The notes: generated by a model not told the origin, from the letters alone. Counted from the stretch's first letter, positions 22,170 to 35,295 are shown. The stretch: DNA of 64,000 bases from Anolis sagrei (GCF_037176765.1 NC_090023.1:25493366-25557365), one strand, 5' to 3'. Program-made: numbers and translations.

Positions 22170-23225
22170 GTAAGGGAATCACAGAATTTTCAAGCCCATA
22201 GCAGCAATGCAGGGACACCAAGAGATATAATTGTGGTTTTTGCCAGAGAAAGACAAAATGATTTGATATATAAATCTCTTAAAAGGATAACAGACTTCAG
22301 AGGGAGAAGGGTCCTCATAAAATAAGATTTCTGCAAAAAAAAAAAACTCTACAAGAAAAATCCAAAATGAAAACAAATGCCCAGAGACTATATAAGAAAG
22401 GAATCAAAATTCAGCTGAGGCTATCCCACCAGCATAATTATTTTCAAGAATGGGAAATGCTTGAGAGCAAGGGACTAGCAGAGGTGGAGAAACTACTATC
22501 AGACTTGGGAGTACAGCTGGGAGATAGCAAAAACCAAATACAGAGTCTGTGCCCAGAAGAAAGAAGTTTGACACAAGGCAGATGGTCTGGGGAAAAAACA
22601 TGTTCAGACATTAATAATAACCTACATGTTTAAATGTTTAAAAGGGTGAATCTGGAGGGAGGTGTAGCTGGGAGAACGGGCTATAATCATAAGTAATGTA
22701 TGTAAAGAAATATTAAAGGTGAGAGGGAGAATTTGGAACACAGACCTCACAGGGGAGGAAAGGGACAGGCAATAGAAAATGTACTCCCACTGAAAAGATC
22801 TCTAAGTCAGTGGGGGCGGTGAAGACCACACTTAAACAAAAGAAGCATGAGTACAAAATAAACATATTCTTAAAAGAAAATGGATAGAAACATTATGGTG
22901 ATGTCTATTAATGCAAATGGCTTATTCACAATCTTAAAGAGACGTAGACCACTGAACCTGGTTTAAAAAGAAGGTATTGGAATACTGTGCATTCAGGAAT
23001 CTGATAAAGCAAAAGAAGATAACAGACTACTACTAGGATCCAGGCAATTGAATGTAATGGCAGAATCTAGAGGAACAGATAAGGCAAGAGGAGTTGCAAT
23101 TGTAATTAATAAAGGCTTAGACATAGAAATCCTAAATCAAATTAAAGACAGAGTGGGAAGATATATAACTGGAAAATTTAAAATGGGAAATAAGAAATAT
23201 ACAATAGCTATTCCCTTTGCTTAAC
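22170..23225 (+). mobile_element. L1 LINE: ORF1 end and ORF2 start
   Basis: Translation gives DTPRDIIVVFARERQNDLIY (ORF1 C-terminal domain) and then KKGIKIQLRLSH. After a spacer it gives VMSINANGLFTILKRR, GIQESDKAKEDNRLL and SRGTDKARGVAIVINKG, the N-terminus of the L1 endonuclease (the family pattern is INGLN...KR, QETH, A.KARGVAIL). It breaks off near 23225, so the 3' two thirds are missing. That is the reverse of the usual 5' truncation. Confidence 0.78.
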
Positions 23226-24585
23226 CAGTGCCCTCTTGATAGAAAACAACATGTCCTGGGTTGTGGGAGCAGTTGATGTTACTCTGGGATAAATTTGGGA
23301 TTCAAAACTTGAGTTAAGGTTATTTATTATTTTACTCTGTTGTTGTTATTATTATTACATTTACTATTTTACTCTATTATTACTATTATTATAACATTTC
23401 CATTATTTTACTCTAATATTATTTTTATTGCATTTATTACTTTACACTCTTTATTATTAATGGAAGGATTCATAAGCACATTTAGATTCTAGAAGTTAAA
23501 ATAATGGTTTCATCAGAGTTGGACAGTTTTATCTTAAATTATAGTTTTATGTAAATATTCAAAAACATGTAACCTATGGATTCCTCCATTAATGTAATTT
23601 TATTGGTATCTATTTTTATTTTGAAATTTACCAGTAGCTGCTGCATTTCCCACCTTCGGCTTATACTCAAGTCAATATGTTTTCCCAGTTTTTGGTGAGA
23701 AAATTAGGTGTCTCAGCTTATATTCGGGTCAGCTTATATGCGAGTATATATGGTATATGGTTTTCAAAAGTTGACCTTTCCCCCCCAAACCTGACTTAAT
23801 GGAACTGTAACCTGTGAATCAGTAAAAGACTCCAGTTGAGGTGACATCAAAATAAAGAAGTAGATAATAAAATATAACAATCATTGCAGACTACACTGAT
23901 TAGTTGTGGTTCTACAATAAAGAGCAAAGTATAGAATTTAGTACATCCAGTTGCTCATCAGGACACACCAAAAATGGGTGGAAGAGACAGGAAATGATAT
24001 TTCTGGTCACTTTTATTAATGTTTTGTTTTGCTGCTTTGGTGCGATTCCAACAGAATTTGTGCGGTGAAGTGTGTATTTTGTGGCTGAAGGAAATATCAG
24101 GAGATGTCCAAGAGGCCCTGCCAGAACCACTTGGATCCACTTTCCTTTTGACCTAAAGACTCTATTATTCTACCCACCTACAAAAATAACTGTGATAGTG
24201 GAAAGATGGTTCATGGCCATTATCCCTCGCTGACCCCGCTGGGTTATTTCCTGAGACATCTGGGTTGGGTGAGACCCTGACAAAAGTGACAATAAGAGTC
24301 CATTGTGCCCATATATGAGACAACAGGCATTTTCCTCTGCAAAATCTGATAATCACCAGCCAGCATTTGCCCAGCTGATTATTTCCATGGAACTGAACAT
24401 GAAAATAGGAATTCAAAGGACACACACATATTAGATCCCTTTGTCTGGCACCCGATACTTGATTGAAGAAGATTATCACTTTTTGCCTCAAAACACCTTT
24501 CTCTCATCTTTCTCAGTAAACGTCCTCATCACCCAACATTAGGACAATTAAACCAGCCAAGGACTCTTTTATATGGATATGAACA
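23226..24585. other. No gene; AT repeats and one MITE piece
   Basis: 23330-23465 is rich in ttatt units. 23650-23760 has 'cggcttatactcaag' and 'cagcttatattcgggtcagc', arms of a common amniote MITE. The 108-aa minus frame at 24165-24491 shows no recognisable domain. Confidence 0.4.
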
Positions 24586-24589
24586 TTAC

Positions 24590-24975
24590 CTCTCTAGGGC
24601 TCACCTCCTCCCTAGAGAGTCATCCCCCAACAAGTGATTGGCCTACTCAGGCCAATCCTCCTCCATCTCCTCCCCTCCTCCAGGGAATCCCCACCTGGAG
24701 GTGGCAATGTCACTGAAACACCAGCCAGTTGGGTCACTGATCTTGGCCAATCAGGGAAGGGAGTGGGTTGAGCGAGAAGGTTTCAATAGCTGTGTATAAA
24801 GTCTCAGGTCTCTGTATTCATGATTATTTGTGTATTTTGGTGCTAGCCTAACATGTATCCCTTCTGGCCAGACTGCAAATAAACCTCTGTTGCTGCTTTC
24901 AACCTTGATGACTGTGCTTTTTTAATTGGGAAAAATCAGGTTTAGCATAATTCTCACCAGGCAGGACCCTCCGTA
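24590..24975 (+). mobile_element. LTR, endogenous retrovirus-like
   Basis: It has a promoter-like 'gtgtataaagtctc' near 24795, 'ctggccagactgcaaataaa' with a polyadenylation signal near 24880, and the terminal 'ccaggcaggaccctcc' block. It is related to the minus-strand LTR at 15887-16315. No internal region is next to it. Ends are approximate. Confidence 0.68.
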
Positions 24976-25079
24976 ACCATGGTCCTTATTCTAAACTTGA
25001 CCTCATCCAACCAGAACTTGGAAAGTTATTTTTTAATTTATTACATTTTTTTGCAATGATGAAAACTCTCTCTCTCTCT

Positions 25080-25116
<37 letters not shown>

Positions 25117-26742
25117 TTCTACATTATCAGTTGCACTGCTTGTTACATTTCTGTGTCATTCCGTTCTTTTTTCTTTCTTGGAACAAACTCTTAAAATTGA
25201 ATTTTAAAAATACCACAGGGCTTGAAAACCTCCTCAGAAAATGTTGCTAAAGTGCCTTAAAAAAGTAATTAGTTATCACTAATTGCATTCCTGAAAGTGT
25301 TACTTTCAAATCTCTTTCTTAAACTACCAAAAATTGTTGAACACATTGTCTTGTCTTTATATAGAAAGTTCCCCAATCCTTTGATCATTGTGATGGAGAG
25401 ATTAATAAAAAATTAAGAATACTTAGCATATATATAGTGTTTTCTGAATGAACAAAGTGCTTTGCATATATTACCTCAGTAATAGGATAGAAGAGAATGT
25501 GCACTTAGTTTTCTGCTTCAATTAATGAAGAGTGCATTAATGGTAGAAAGAGACTGGGGGAGGTGAAATTTAAACTGTAGGGGCTTGAGAATGTGTACAA
25601 TGGTATTCTGCAAAGATGTGCAAGGTAAAAATAATATAAAGAGAAGAAAAAGAATTATTCATAGACTTCATGGCTGGAAGGTTTTATTCATAGTCTCAGA
25701 AGGAAGAGAAAAATCTTAATATAAAATGGAGAGGGAGGTTAAGCATGTTTGGAAAACATTTTAGCAGTGAGAGTAATTAGACAGCGGAGCTCACTCCTAT
25801 GGGAGATGAGTGGTACACTGTCATTTGCATATGCTAAGGAACAGCCAATCTCTGTGGGAGTAAATCAGCATTAATGGGTTCAATTTTGGGGGGGAAATGT
25901 CATATCAGTTTGAAGACTGTATTCCACCCCCATCCCCTAAGCTTCTTATCTAAATGTGAAATAACAAGCGTTTGGAGTTTTTGAGGGCACAGCTTCCCAT
26001 ATTGCAAGAAACAATTATTTTGTGATTATATACACTCTTTCAAAACATAAATTGTTGTTTGTTCAGATAATATAATCAAATTAGTATACTACAATTTGAA
26101 ACCTCATTGTTGACCTTGCCACTCAACATCACTTTCTAATGAGCTTGAGGCTACTTCTGCACCACTGCACCACTAATTAAAATTATCACAATTACTTTCT
26201 TCCTTTTTCCCTTTCTATGTTTTATAAAGTTTACATCCTATCCCCTCCTCCCCCTTCACATTTTGGATTTTATTACCCTACTGGGGCAAACCACAGCATT
26301 AATGGAGGACTGTCATAAAAAGTTCACATGAATGACATTTCTCTCACACAGTGCCATTCACATTGTTTTGCCAGTATGCCTCCTCCTGGCCCAGCTATTA
26401 ACAGGAAAAATCCATCAATAGTAGCCAATTGTGCAACATTCCCATCAATTACTTTGGGCAATGGGGTGATTTTGCTTCTCTGACAGCATGGGAAGGCAGG
26501 ATTATAAGGGTTTGTGGAAAGTACAATTGTGGGATCACAGATTGGCAAATTGGCACTATTCTGCAATAACAAGTGTATAGCATTACGTATGAATGCAATC
26601 GGATTTGCATTCAAGACTAATTTGTAGCTTCCAGTGACCACTCACAACACATAACACGTTAAATGCAGCATGTGTAGCAGAAAAATCTCATACTATGAAA
26701 AGTAGACATCTTTCTCCACTCAGAGCTCTTCTCTGAGAAATG
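24976..26742. other. No gene recognised
   Basis: A (tc)n(ta)n microsatellite lies at 25066-25112. The rest looks unique and AT-rich. A 105-aa minus frame at 26324-26641 has no recognisable motif. Confidence 0.35.
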
Positions 26743-26750
26743 TGCTAAAC

Positions 26751-27111
26751 CAGGGATCCCCAAACTAAGGCCTGTGGACGAGATGTAACCCTTCAAGGTC
26801 ATTTACCTGCCCCCCCCCCCATCGCTCCAAACTTTAGACAAGACTTAGGCTTGTTGTGATAGCACGCAACAATATAAATTAACTTGACCATCTCATCAGC
26901 CAAAAGCAGGTCCACATTTACCATTGAAATGCTGGTAAGTTTATGTAGGTTAAAATTGTTCTTAATTTTAAATATTTTATTGCACTACCAATAAGATATG
27001 TGCCATATGCATAGGAATTAATTCAATTTTTTTTCCAAATTATTGCCTGGCTTCCCAAGAGTCTGAGGAACCATAAGGCGGCCTTCTGCTTTAAACATTT
27101 GAGGACCCCTG
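26751..27111 (+). mobile_element. hAT MITE, 361 bp, exact target duplication
   Basis: The ends CAGGGATCCCCAAAC and (reverse) CAGGGGTCCTCAAAT are inverted repeats. The flanks are identical, tgctaaac at 26743-26750 and 27112-27119. The right half is shared with the fragment at 1-125. Confidence 0.93.
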
Positions 27112-27260
27112 TGCTAAACCATTGTTTTGCACCACTGCTGATACTTGTCAGGAGAATATGAATGCAACAAATTTAAGAGTTCTAGGCATGTATTGTTTCC
27201 AGTGTCTCTCACTCTGTAATGTTAGGTATTTGGGAACTGGGTAAATTTTCATTTTCTTGT

Positions 27261-27908
27261 ATTGTCGAAGGCTTTCATGGCTGGAATCACTAGGTTCTTG
27301 TGGGTTTTTTCGGGCTATAGAGCCATGTTCTAGAGCCATGCGTGTCTGGGCGCATCAAGGAACATGAAAGGCACTGCAGACTACTTCAACCAGAGAAGTC
27401 AGCCATAGCAGAGCACCTGATGAACCAGCCTGGACACAGCATATTTGAGAACACAGAAATGCTGGACCACACCAACAACCACCATGTCAGACTACACAGA
27501 GAAGCCATTGAAATCCACAAGCATGTGGACAATTTCAACAGAAAGTAAGAGACCATGAAAATGAACAAAATCTGGCTACCAGTATTAAAAAACTCTAAAA
27601 TTATAACAGCTAAACAACAGAGAGGAAACAACCAGGCACAGATTAACACCTCCCAGCAAGAGATTTTCCCAGGCTCAGGCAGGCCTTCAAATGCTAATGA
27701 AGGTGATCAGCTGAACATTCACACCTAGCTGCAGCAGGGAAGAGCTCCTTGCCCCACCCCAGCCATTCCACAGATATATAAACCCATTGTCCTAATTCCA
27801 ACAGACCTCACTACCTCTGAGGATGCTTGCCATAGATGCAGGCGAAACGTCAGGAGAAATGCCTCTAGAACATGGCTCTATAGCCCGAAAAAACCCACAA
27901 GAACCTAG
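27261..27908 (+). mobile_element. Penelope-like element, short complete insertion
   Basis: A 14-bp direct repeat tttcattttcttgt flanks it (27247-27260 and 27909-27922). Perfect 46-bp inverted arms lie at 27290-27335 and 27863-27908. The plus frame at 27342-27548 contains RIKEHERHC, EKSAIAEHL, PGHSIF and REAIEIHKH, matching the C-terminal part of the Penelope GIY-YIG endonuclease. It lacks the reverse transcriptase, so it is a 5'-truncated copy with an inverted terminal segment, as is common in this family. Confidence 0.85.
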
Positions 27909-28203
27909 TTTCATTTTCTTGTCAACTACCATCATGTCACTTTGTCAGACCTATGAATAAGAAACCTCCAAGTCACCCTGTCCTCAAAAGCCCTACTCAG
28001 ATCTTGCAGGCTCAGGGCTCTGGCTTTCTTGAATGATCTATGCATCTGGAATTCAGTCTTCTTCTTTCCCTATTGCCTTTTACCTTAGCAAGCATTACAA
28101 TGAGTCATGTCTTTTCATGATATGGTTAAAGTACAACAATCTCAGAGTTCAGGGAGAGTACTAGTTAGATTTGCTCCAGGCTCCATTTATTTATCTTTTA
28201 AGC

Positions 28204-28445
28204 CAGTGGCTCCCAATCTTTGGTCTTCCAGTTGTTTTGGACTTCAACTTCCAGAAATCTCAACCACCTTACCAGCTGTTAAAAATTTTGGGAACTGAAA
28301 TTTATTTGTCTTTTAAGCCAGTGGCTCCCAGTCTTTGGTCTTCCAGTTGTTTTGGACTTCAACTTCCAGAAATCTCAACCACCTGTTAAAAATTTTGGGA
28401 ACTGAAGTCCAAAACATCTGGAGGACCAAAGATCAGGAGTCACTG
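28204..28445. mobile_element. hAT MITE with an internal tandem duplication
   Basis: The flanks are identical, ttttaagc at 28196-28203 and 28446-28453. The left arm is present twice in tandem: 'cttttaagccagtggctccc' occurs at about 28195 and 28312, each followed by 'ttccagttgttttggac'. The second unit includes a copy of the flanking host bases. Confidence 0.88.
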
Positions 28446-28504
28446 TTTTAAGCAATCCATATTAACCGTAGAACTCTTCTCTAACACCACAGTTCAAATG
28501 AGTT

Positions 28505-28695
28505 AATTTTTTTATTTACTATATTTATATCCCACCTTTCTTCCCAAGAGGACTTAAAGAAGCTAACAGTCACACACTTTGATCAATTTAAAACAAAATG
28601 AATACATTAAAAAAATTAAATGTGTTGTGTATGGTTTAAAATACAATTAAAACATAAATACAATTAAAATGCATTTTAAAACACATTTTCTTCCT
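28505..28695 (-). mobile_element. L2-type 3' tail
   Basis: 'tatatcccacctttcttccc' reversed gives the L2 tail; a ttatttac repeat is at its left. Confidence 0.55.
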
Positions 28696-28699
28696 ATCA

Positions 28700-29080
28700 G
28701 CATGCTCCACAGTTCAACTTTCACAACCATACATAACAATGAGGGCTACGATGGCATGGACAGTTCCAACTTTATTCAGTGGGATAACTCCATACTTGGG
28801 GATCTTGCCTAATTTCTTCAATGTCCTAGTCTTCTTTTGATTTTTTTTATTCTTTGTATGTATGTCTCTATTCTGATTAAACACTGAGCCAAAAAAATTA
28901 AAATCTTGAACTATCTCATAGACTTTGTCATATATTTTTAAATTATGTAATTCATCTGTGGTCATTATTTTTATTTTAAAAAAAATCAGATGTAAAAACT
29001 GTAAACTGTAAAAAAAGAAAAAGATCACTGTGGAGTGCAGAGTATTAATATTTCTGAGTAAAGCTCTCATGTTGCCCCTA
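28700..29080 (-). mobile_element. BovB/RTE reverse transcriptase remnant
   Basis: The minus frame reads FNFFGSVFNQNRDIHTK, then RTLKKLGKIPKYG, then KVGTVHAIVALIVMYGCES, which follows the BovB order FLGS, R...L.K...K, VMYGCESW. Confidence 0.72.
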
Positions 29081-30760
29081 CTTCCTAGCTACATCTCTGC
29101 CACAAAATAAAATGAATTGTAAAATATAACTGCTAAAACTTAAAGTTACTCTCCCTTTGCTTGACAGTGGTCTAATAAAGACCCAGAATGAGTTCAGAAT
29201 GTATCTAGGACTATTAAACTGTGTTTTCTTTTACAATCAAAAGAAGCATAGGAGCAAGCACCATTAAAATAAATATGTGGGGACTGACTCTGAAATAAAG
29301 TCTAAAGAATTTCCTTTTATAGGAATTGTTAAAGCTCAAAGTCATTTAACTATGACAGAAAAAAAGAACAATGTTTTACTGACAGGAGCTAGCCTAAATT
29401 GATTTTCATGTTGTCAAATGCCAGCTCATTTTTCATGCTATATAAGCCCATGTTTTCAGAGATTTAATTAATAGGGAACTTTTGTGAGGAGGATTTGAGT
29501 TTGCGTCAGAGTTTTAGTAGGCAACATGGAACCTCTTGGACAGTAAAGAATAGCTGCAAGTGCAATTTTAAAACGTGTCTTTTTTGATGCCTTACACTGC
29601 TCACATTATCTGACATAGCAAACTCTGTTAAGTAACAGTCATGGTTGGTGCTCTCCATGTCATGATAAAAATAGTTTGACAGCCTATGGTCTTTCCCCCT
29701 ATGTCTGCAAAGACATCCAGAAGAATATTAGTGGAAATGTTTAGACATGTTTTGATGGAAACTATAAAACTACTATGTATGTATGTATGTATGTATGTAT
29801 GGATGGATAGATAGATAGATAGATAGGTATATCAAAACTGCTTAACTGGAGAATTTGTGACACTAAAACTCTTTGGAGATGAAGCACCTCCAAAATGTGT
29901 AATTGATAAATTTCCCACCACGTTGTGTCTTGTAGCAGAGTTTTCATATGGTAACTCCAAATACAAATGGCAATATGGACATGGATTAGTCTCCACCATT
30001 GCATCTACACCACAAGGCTGCATCCCAGAATTTAAAGGCCCATAATTCACCTTAGTGAGATGGAGTCCTTGTCACAAAGTCTTAGTCACTGCACGACGAC
30101 AAAAATATGTGCCTTGTAAAAATAGATAGCTTCAGATGATTACCTGTTGAACCACAAAGTCAACCAGTTTCAATGAAATGGCATATTTTCCATTCTATAG
30201 ATGAAAACTGGAATGTATCTAGCCAAGCAACATCCCCCGTTGAATCATCACTTTGTTGTGGTGAGTGACTGCAACAGATAAGAGGCCACAAAACATTGTG
30301 GTACCAATGCCATTGGATTCAAACCTTTTTCTGTGAAGACTGTGTTGCTCATCACAGTGCACCAATTTTCACATGTAAAACAAATTCATGCACAGGCATC
30401 TTCCAAGTAAACCAAAACCAACAAAAGTTTCATGGCAATTGATGAGTGACAATGGGGGTAGGATTTTGAAATCTGGAAGCACCTAAGCTATTGGCCAATC
30501 CATGGGCGGTGGATACAGATTAAGTTATTCTAACTCAAGATCCAAGGCAGTTGAGCAGTTTAGTAGCTGTATCCATGACTGAGCAGCCCTATTTAGGATC
30601 TAATCTCAAGGTGGTTTCACGATGTAGTACACTGCCTATGTGAATTGGGCCCTTTGATTTGGATAATATGAGATATTGTTATATTGCTGATTTATAGGTA
30701 TAAAATTGATAAATAACTAAAGATATATTCAGATGCCAGGAATTGAGAAGAAGCAAATAT
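29081..30760. other. No gene; tetranucleotide repeat
   Basis: A (tatg)n(gata)n microsatellite lies at 29773-29826. No credible coding sequence was recognised. This is the region downstream of VMO1 gene B. Confidence 0.45.
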
Positions 30761-31064
30761 CTAATCTTCACAGCAGAAAAAACGAACATCATTGAGTCCA
30801 GTAATGTCCATTGAACCTAAAGATCCTGGCTGATGCACCTTTGTTTGTAAGCCACAAATGCCTTTTCTACAGGGTGGGCTCCATCTTCCCTCTTCACCCC
30901 AGTTGTATCCATCTCCATGCAGCACATTTCCATTGGTGCATCGAAACATAATGTTGTTGGCTGCTGTATCATCACCAAAAAGCTTGGGTTTAGAGACTCT
31001 GAGCTTGAATTCTTTTAATAGATGCTTACCACTGCAAAACTTGAAGAACTTCCAGTCACCCCTC
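30761..31064 (-). CDS. VMO1: VMO1 gene B, coding exon 3
   Basis: 304 bp, after an acceptor ending in gacag. It encodes residues 104-204 and ends in FFCCED and TAG. Its length equals exon 3 of gene A exactly. Confidence 0.95.
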
Positions 31065-34000
31065 CTGTCAAAACAAGCAAAAATCACACAATGAGAAAGA
31101 CTCCACAATTGGCATGTAGACCACCTGAGATATGACAAGCCCTATATGATCAGACCAAAGGCCTGCCTAGCCTAGTCACCTGTTTCTTGAGTGATCAACC
31201 AGATGCTATGCTTGGCTGACAGGCAAAACATGAACAGACCAGCAACTCTATATCACAGCCACTTAAATGGAGGGGAATTTATATATGTAGTCCTTGTAGG
31301 AACAGGTGATGTGGATTCTATTGGCATTTTTACTCAGATTTTTCTATAAACTTTACAATGTCCAAGATAACCATCCACCTTTAGTTTTGCAGTATGTCTT
31401 CTTGTAAGGCTTTTAATTGGACACTGATTCACACTACAGAACTATAATGCTTTTATTCTACAAATTGAACATCTTGTCTGGAATTCTGAAATTTGAAATA
31501 CACCAAAATCCAAAATTATCCACATGGAAGGCTGACAAATGATACTATCACACCAGGAATTTAAAGACTGCTCCACATTTCTGCCACCCACAGATTTCTG
31601 GGAAATGTAGTTTGAAAAAGAACCTTTGTAGCTGAGAATTTAAAAGACCCTCTGTAAACTACATTTCCCAGAATTCTGCAGTTGGCAGAAATCCAGGACT
31701 GCTCATTTTAAAGCCCTGGTGTGATAATGTAGATAGTGACACCTTTCCTTCATTCACTCTAAACTCAGGTTGTTTCATGAGCAAAATTATTATTTTTTTT
31801 AATCCTATAAAATTACCACCAGGCTATGTGTATAAGGTGTATATTGAACATTTATGAATTTCATCTCCAATTTACAATGTATCTCTTTATGTACAGTATA
31901 AGCAAATATTTCAAAATCCAACAGCAACAAAAATGAAAAATCCAAAATACTTCTGGTCCCAAGCAGAAATTTAGTAAATTTGAAGGATCGCTTTTCTTTT
32001 TTGTAGATTGTTATACAGGGATATCCAATGCCTCTGTCACCAGAGGAGTGGAAAATCAACTCTGAATTTTATCAAGGATCCTATGATTGCCTGGCTTACA
32101 TTGGAGCTCTAGAGCAGGGCTTCTTAAACCTTTTTCTACTTATAGTTCCTTTTTACCTAAGAAATTTTTACACAGCCCCACAAACCAAACATTTAGTGAT
32201 CATAAAAATTTTTTTACAACATTTCTTTGATATACAATGTTACCAGTTATTAAAGATGAAAGCAAAATTGCATGCTAATGAGACAGATGTGCTTGTTAAT
32301 TTTTGCATAAAGAATTAAATCTTGACTGAATATTGTAGACTACAGAACAAATCTTCAACATATTACATGCCATGTTGGCATGCTTGCTTTGCAGACTCAG
32401 TTGGAAGAACATTTTCTGCTGCTTTTTTTTCTCTGCAGAACAAATGAAATGCAAAGATACAGAATGGGGGATGCCTGGCACGATAGCAGTACATGTGAAA
32501 AAGATCTTGGAGTCCCTGTGGACAACAAGTTAAACATGGCCCAGAAATGTCATATGGCAGCTTAAAAAGCCAATGGGATTTTAGCCTGCATCAATAGGAG
32601 TCTAGTGTCTAGATCCAGGTAAGTCATGCTAGCCCTCTATTCTGCCTTGATCAGATCATACCTGGAACACTGTGTCCAATTCTGGGCACTGCGATTGAAG
32701 GAGGATGTTGACAAGCTGAAATGTGTTCAGAGGAGGGCAAGTAAAATGATCAAGGGTCTGGAGAAAAAGCTATATGAGGAGTGGCTTAAAGAACTGGGCA
32801 TGTTTAGCTACAGAAGAGAAGGCTGAGAGGAGACATGATAAGGGCCATGTATAAATATGTGGAGGAAAGTCATAGGGAAGAGGTAACAAGTTTGTTTTCT
32901 GCTGCCCTGGAGACTAGTGCGCAGAACAATGGCTTCAAACTACAGTAAAGGAGATTCCATCTGAACATTAAGAAGGACTTCCTGACTGTGAGAGCTGTTC
33001 AGCAGTGGAACTCTTTGCCCCGGAGTGTGGTGGAGGCTCCTTCTTTGGAGGCTTTTAAGCAAAGGATGGATGGCCATCTGTTGGTTGTGCGTTGAATGTG
33101 ATTTTCTTGTTTCTTGGCAGGGGGTTGGACTGGTTGGCCCAGGAAGGTTCCTCCAACTCTATGATTCTCCTAGTGGATATATCTAAAATAGCCACTAGGC
33201 AGCAAAATGCACAATTTTTTAACAATCCCTAATTTCAATTAGGCAACCCCAAATGGGGTCAGGACCCATAGTTTAAAAAACTTTGCTCTAGCATAGTGTT
33301 TCTCAATATGTGCTCCTCCAGGTGTTTTGGACTTCAGCTCTTAGAAATCCTACCCAGCTTAACAGCTGTTAGGAATTGTGGGAGCTGAAGTTAACAACAT
33401 CTATATATGTTTTAGTGGCTTTTAACTGTGATTTTTAAAATGTTTATCTTTAGTTCTGCTCTAATTATAATATATTTGTATATTTTAAATTGCATGCTAA
33501 TGCTTTTATGTTGAGCTGCTTTGAGTCTCCTTCAGGAGAGATAAAGCAGGGGGTAAATAGTAATAGTAGTAGTAGTAATCTGGAGGAGCACAGTTTGAGA
33601 ATCCCTGCTCTAGAATATGGTAACTTGCAGGAGAATGGATCAAGTTGCTGTGCAGCCAGCTTTTTAAAAAATAAAAGACTCTTTTTGAGATTGATGGTCC
33701 ATCTCCAATGTAGAATTAATGCAGTTTGGCACCATTTTAACTACCATGGTTCAATGCTATTGAATCATGGAACTTGTAATTTTACAACATCTGTAGCTTT
33801 CCCTGCCAAAGAGTGTGGGTACTACAGTAGCATTCAGTTACTGTATTTGGGAAAAAGTATAGCCAAAGTGCAATAATTTTACAGTGTAGATACTCCCTTA
33901 GGGCAGATCTAGACAGCTCCTTTATTGTGGAAACTTCCGCAATAAAGGGGGGGGGGGCTGTCCAGATGACAACCTGGACAATCCTGAATTAATAATACAA

Positions 34001-35263
34001 ACCCTGGTTTGTAGCTAATTAATTAGATAGTGAGTTTATTCCATGCCTTCTTGGAAGGTGTGGGATAAACCCACTATTTCCGTTTCTGGATGGCAGAATA
34101 TTGCCCGGAAAACTGTGGGAATCCCTACCCCATCCCCTGAAGCTGGGTGAGTTCTTTTCTTTTTTTTACTCAGTTTGGGAGGCTTTGGGGGAGGGGGTTA
34201 GTGTCCTGATGTTGTACTGGGAAGTCCCAATAAAACACCTGGACTCCCACCTCAGAAAGCATGCACTTTCTGGGGTGGGTGTAGACAGCAAATGCAAATG
34301 ATCCTGTCTGGAGATGTAAAGTCCCAGGTAAAGATTCTCTTCCTCTTGAGCTTTACACCAAATTAATGGATTGGCACGTTCTTATTCTGGAAAATTAATT
34401 TATCACATGGATGGACTAGATTCTTCCTGAATGGCAAGCAGCAGTATTTATTCCAACACATGAGAAATTCTGGATCTCTGTAGACAAAATGTACTCTTAC
34501 TGTTTATATAAATTACCATAATGTACAGATCACAATGATTTAGGCCAGAGTGTTCTACTTTAGGTCACTGTTTCCTCCCAGTTGAATGAATCAAGAAAAA
34601 AGTTAAAGGACAACATGAGATGATTTGTGTGGCTTTTTTTACAGACTCTATCCCTCCAGTTTGTCAAACTGAGTGGAAGATTGGCATATATGTTTTCGGA
34701 CTAGGGACTTTTCTATGGTGGGAAGAAATGGGGAACTGATTCAGCATCCCAGATACCAAATCAGGCTCACATGGTGTCTCAATTGGAACTCCTTCAACTA
34801 CCTTGGATGTCGGGGTGGAGCCTGTACTGCCCAGTCATGTCAAACATGGCTTGGCACTGCTGGGCAGCCAACCTAGTGGTCTACCCCATATTGTGACAGT
34901 TCTCAGCCCTGGCACCGAGAAAAAGATAAATTGTGTATTATAGTTGGGGGGCACCATAATATAGGGGAGGGGAATGCCATCCGATGTCTCTAGGCTATCT
35001 GAGCCTGGGGAACACAGGATGGTAATGAAGGCATTCAAGTCAGAATCAGCCCAATTACCTTCACAGTCCCTAAATAAGGATGTATAGTTCCCCACAATTT
35101 AGCTTAATCTAGGGCAAGGCCATATTAAGGCAGCTTTGACACAAATTAATCTGCATCAGTCACCATGCATTGTGTGCATTTTGGTTATTCAGGGGGTTTT
35201 TATTCATGTAGACAAGCCCATCGAGACACTGTTTTAACTAAGATAAAGTGGTAGTGGTGGGAC

Positions 35264-35295
<32 letters not shown>

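Noticed and set aside
26324-26641. 105-aa minus frame as a small gene
   Set aside because: No motif, no leader and no neighbouring exon-like sequence.
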